A DNA stretch of 7,336 bases from Opitutaceae bacterium. Its GTDB lineage: Bacteria > Verrucomicrobiota > Verrucomicrobiia > Opitutales > Opitutaceae. Shown here piece after piece: positions 5,962 to 7,336 of the stretch (the stretch's first letter is position 1; every line of letters begins with the position of its first letter). The stretch is from contig JAITDF010000487.1 of NCBI GenBank assembly GCA_031282705.1, forward strand, positions 1-7,336, in the 5' to 3' direction. The position numbers and the translations under genes were made by a program. The notes under the pieces were generated by a model. The model worked only from the letters and a program-made list of their open reading frames with translations. It was not told the origin of the DNA and did no database searches.

Positions 5962-6099
5962 TTATAACTGATGTTACGCAGTCGGCAGATTTTGGCAGGG
6001 CGGTGTCGCCGAGACCGCCGGGGGCCACGAGTGACGGACGCGGCGGTCTCGGCGAGACCGCCCTGCCAAAACTGGCCGCCGCGTAACATCAGTTTATAA
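5962..6099. repeat. 138-bp nested palindromic element (element A)
   Basis: The ends are TTATAACTGATGTTACGC (5962-5979) and its inverted partner with one extra base (6081-6099). Inward, 31 bases (5990-6020) pair with 6041-6071 with a single mismatch at 6005, around a 20-nt centre (6021-6040). Each inner arm is also a hairpin of its own: GGCGGTGTC-GCC-GAGACCGCC (5999-6019) and the perfect GGCGGTCTC-GGC-GAGACCGCC (6042-6062). The element can therefore fold as one long stem or as two hairpins. It has no coding capacity. It resembles a MITE or other non-autonomous repeat and ends 2 nt before the next start codon. Confidence 0.8.
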
Positions 6100-6101
6100 C
6101 C

Positions 6102-7190
6102 ATGACTTCCAGGGAAAGATTTCTCAACACGCTTGACTACCGGGCCGTTGACCGGCGCCCCTGCTATCTCGCCTGGCCGTGGTTCGACACGCTGGCCCGC
6201 TGGCGGCGCGAGGGGCTGCCGGAGGACGCGACGGATGTCCACGAGCACCTCGGTGTCGGCGGGCTGGGCTATCGCGTCCGCAACATCACGCCGGCGGCGG
6301 GCGTGTTTCCCGATTACCCGGTCAAAACCCTGCGCGAGGACGATCAGTTCATATATAAAACCGACCGCTACGGACGCACGCTCAAGGAATTCAAGGACCA
6401 TTCCTCCTTCCCGGAATGGCTGGAGTTCCCCGTGAAAGCGCCGGAGGATTTGCGACGGCTGATGGACGGGCATTTCGACGTGGACAATCCCGACGCCCGC
6501 TTTCCCGCCGACTGGCTGGAGCAGGTCCGCGCCGCCGGGCGGCGCGGCGACGTCATCATGATTGACGGCGGCTGTTACTACTGGACGCTGCGCTCGGTGG
6601 CGGGCGTGGACGGGGCGGGGTATTTGTTATACGACGCGCCGGAGCTGGTGGGCGAGCTGTTCGAGCGCTACCACACCGTGGTCATGGAGGGCCTGCGCCG
6701 CGCGGTGCGGGTGGCGCGGGTCGATATAATCGGGTTCGGCGAGGACTTCGCGTGCAAAAGCGGCCCGCTGCTCTCGCCCGCGATGTTCCGCGACATGATT
6801 CTGCCTTATTATAAAAAGGCGATGGACTTCGCCCATGCGCATGGCATCCGGCTGACCTGGCATGACAGCGACGGCGACTGCCGCCTCCTGCTGCCGGACA
6901 TGCTTTCCGCCGGCGTGAACAGCACCTGCCCGTGCGAGGCGGCCGCCGGCATGGACCCGGTCGGGCTGCGGCGGCAGTTCGGGCGCGAGCTGCGCATCGG
7001 CGGCGGTTTCGACAAGCGCATCGTGCCGCTGGGCCGGAGCGCGGTGGCGGCGGAGTTTGCGCGCCTGCGCCCCGTCATCGAGGAGGGCGGCTATGTTCCC
7101 GGCATCGACCACTCCATCCCCGCCGACGTATCCTACGACCGCTACCGCGAATACGTTGACGAATTGGTGAAGGCCTCCGCGTGGGCGTGA
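6102..7190 (+). CDS. URO-D superfamily protein (not HemE), possible corrinoid-linked methyltransferase relative (362 aa)
   Basis: The protein begins MTSRERFLNTLDYRAVDRRP, a typical opening of URO-D-like TIM-barrel proteins, so the start at 6102 is well supported although no Shine-Dalgarno precedes it. The HemE N-terminal RxPxWxMRQAGR motif is absent, ruling out haem synthesis. Other visible motifs are GFGEDFACKSGPLLSP (211-226), TWHDSDGD (252-259), a Cys-rich turn TCPCEAAAGMDP (275-286), IGGGFDKR (299-306) and GIDHSIPADVSYDRY (334-348). MtaA/CmuA-type members bind zinc through His and Cys near these places. H254, C260, C276 and C278 are candidate ligands, but the HxCx(n)C pattern is not exact. 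Such paralogues occur near sugar-use genes; methyl transfer from methoxylated substrates is one guess. It is flanked by palindromic elements on both sides. Confidence 0.85.
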   Translation: MTSRERFLNTLDYRAVDRRPCYLAWPWFDTLARWRREGLPEDATDVHEHLGVGGLGYRVRNITPAAGVFPDYPVKTLREDDQFIYKTDRYGRTLKEFKDHSSFPEWLEFPVKAPEDLRRLMDGHFDVDNPDARFPADWLEQVRAAGRRGDVIMIDGGCYYWTLRSVAGVDGAGYLLYDAPELVGELFERYHTVVMEGLRRAVRVARVDIIGFGEDFACKSGPLLSPAMFRDMILPYYKKAMDFAHAHGIRLTWHDSDGDCRLLLPDMLSAGVNSTCPCEAAAGMDPVGLRRQFGRELRIGGGFDKRIVPLGRSAVAAEFARLRPVIEEGGYVPGIDHSIPADVSYDRYREYVDELVKASAWA

Positions 7191-7217
7191 CACCTCTCCG
7201 TGCGCAGCCATGCAATA

Positions 7218-7336
7218 TAATAACTGATGTTACGCGGTTCCGTCGTACCGCAGGTTTCCAAACCTGCTTAAAACTCACGCCTGGCCGCGAACCCGCAATC
7301 AGGCATGAGCTTCGGAGCAGACTTGGAAGTCTGCGG
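7218..7336. repeat. Nested palindromic element cut by the window end (element B)
   Basis: It begins 27 nt after the URO-D-like stop codon. Its terminus ATAACTGATGTTACGC (7220-7235) is identical to element A at 5964-5979. Its interior differs from A but keeps the same plan. Hairpin GCAGGTTT-CC-AAACCTGC (7250-7267) is matched by GCAGACTT-GG-AAGTCTGC (7317-7334) on the other arm. A central stem pairs CTCACGCCTG (7274-7283) with CAGGCATGAG (7300-7309), 9 of 10 bases. By symmetry the full element should end near 7364. No transposase is visible. Confidence 0.7.

Noticed and set aside
5962..6099. Element A as an integron attC site or a CRISPR unit
   Set aside because: The TAAC/GTTA ends superficially recall attC, but the core-site consensus and unpaired extrahelical bases cannot be recognised, the inner stem is nearly perfect, and no integrase is present. 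There are no regularly spaced repeats as in CRISPR.
5037..6473. Minus-strand open frame of about 478 codons across the esterase, element A and the URO-D-like gene
   Set aside because: It crosses two well-supported plus-strand genes and the palindromic elements, and its product has no recognisable domain. It is an antisense shadow.
6102..7190. Haem-biosynthesis uroporphyrinogen decarboxylase (hemE)
   Set aside because: The conserved N-terminal arginine-rich substrate-binding motif of HemE is absent and no haem genes are adjacent.

Overview
The window reads as a high-GC bacterial chromosome, most likely Verrucomicrobiota of the Opitutaceae type. This is inferred from three things: an Ala/Pro/Arg-rich GC-biased proteome, a GHL6-like glycoside hydrolase beside a URO-D-like protein, and intergenic spaces filled with palindromic repeats. 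No rRNA or housekeeping marker is present, so the taxonomy remains an inference.

Layout. At the left edge (1-113, minus) lies the signal-peptide end of a secreted protein that runs out of the window. A 325-bp divergent spacer (114-438) holds a short terminal-repeat-like motif, a heptamer repeat and a pyrimidine/purine inverted-mirror repeat. Next comes a tightly overlapping three-gene operon (439-1816): an ECF sigma factor, a small single-pass membrane protein, and a membrane-anchored periplasmic LTxxQ (Spy/CpxP-like) protein. This set resembles the sigma, anti-sigma and periplasmic sensor parts of CnrH/CnrY/CnrX-type envelope signalling, but in a different gene order and without an obvious metal site.

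A carbohydrate-related stretch follows, all on the plus strand: a GHL6-like glycoside hydrolase with a beta-galactosidase-trimerisation-like middle domain (1970-4042), a secreted beta-sandwich protein (4262-5014), a secreted SGNH/GDSL-type esterase (about 5052-5882) and a URO-D-superfamily protein that is not HemE (6102-7190). A plausible but unproven reading is that they act on a decorated glycan: glycosidase, binding or structural protein, de-esterification, and perhaps corrinoid-linked methyl transfer.

The least ordinary part is the non-coding DNA on either side of the URO-D-like gene. Two elements, 5962-6099 and 7218 to the window edge, share a terminal sequence (16 nt identical) and the same nested-palindrome design, yet have unrelated interiors. 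The second is cut off by the window end and shows compensatory base changes between its two arm hairpins. The first ends 2 nt before the URO-D-like start codon. A piece resembling the second element's core, plus another interspersed repeat, appears to form the C-terminal tail and stop codon of the esterase gene. These elements are the best candidate for something undescribed in this window.
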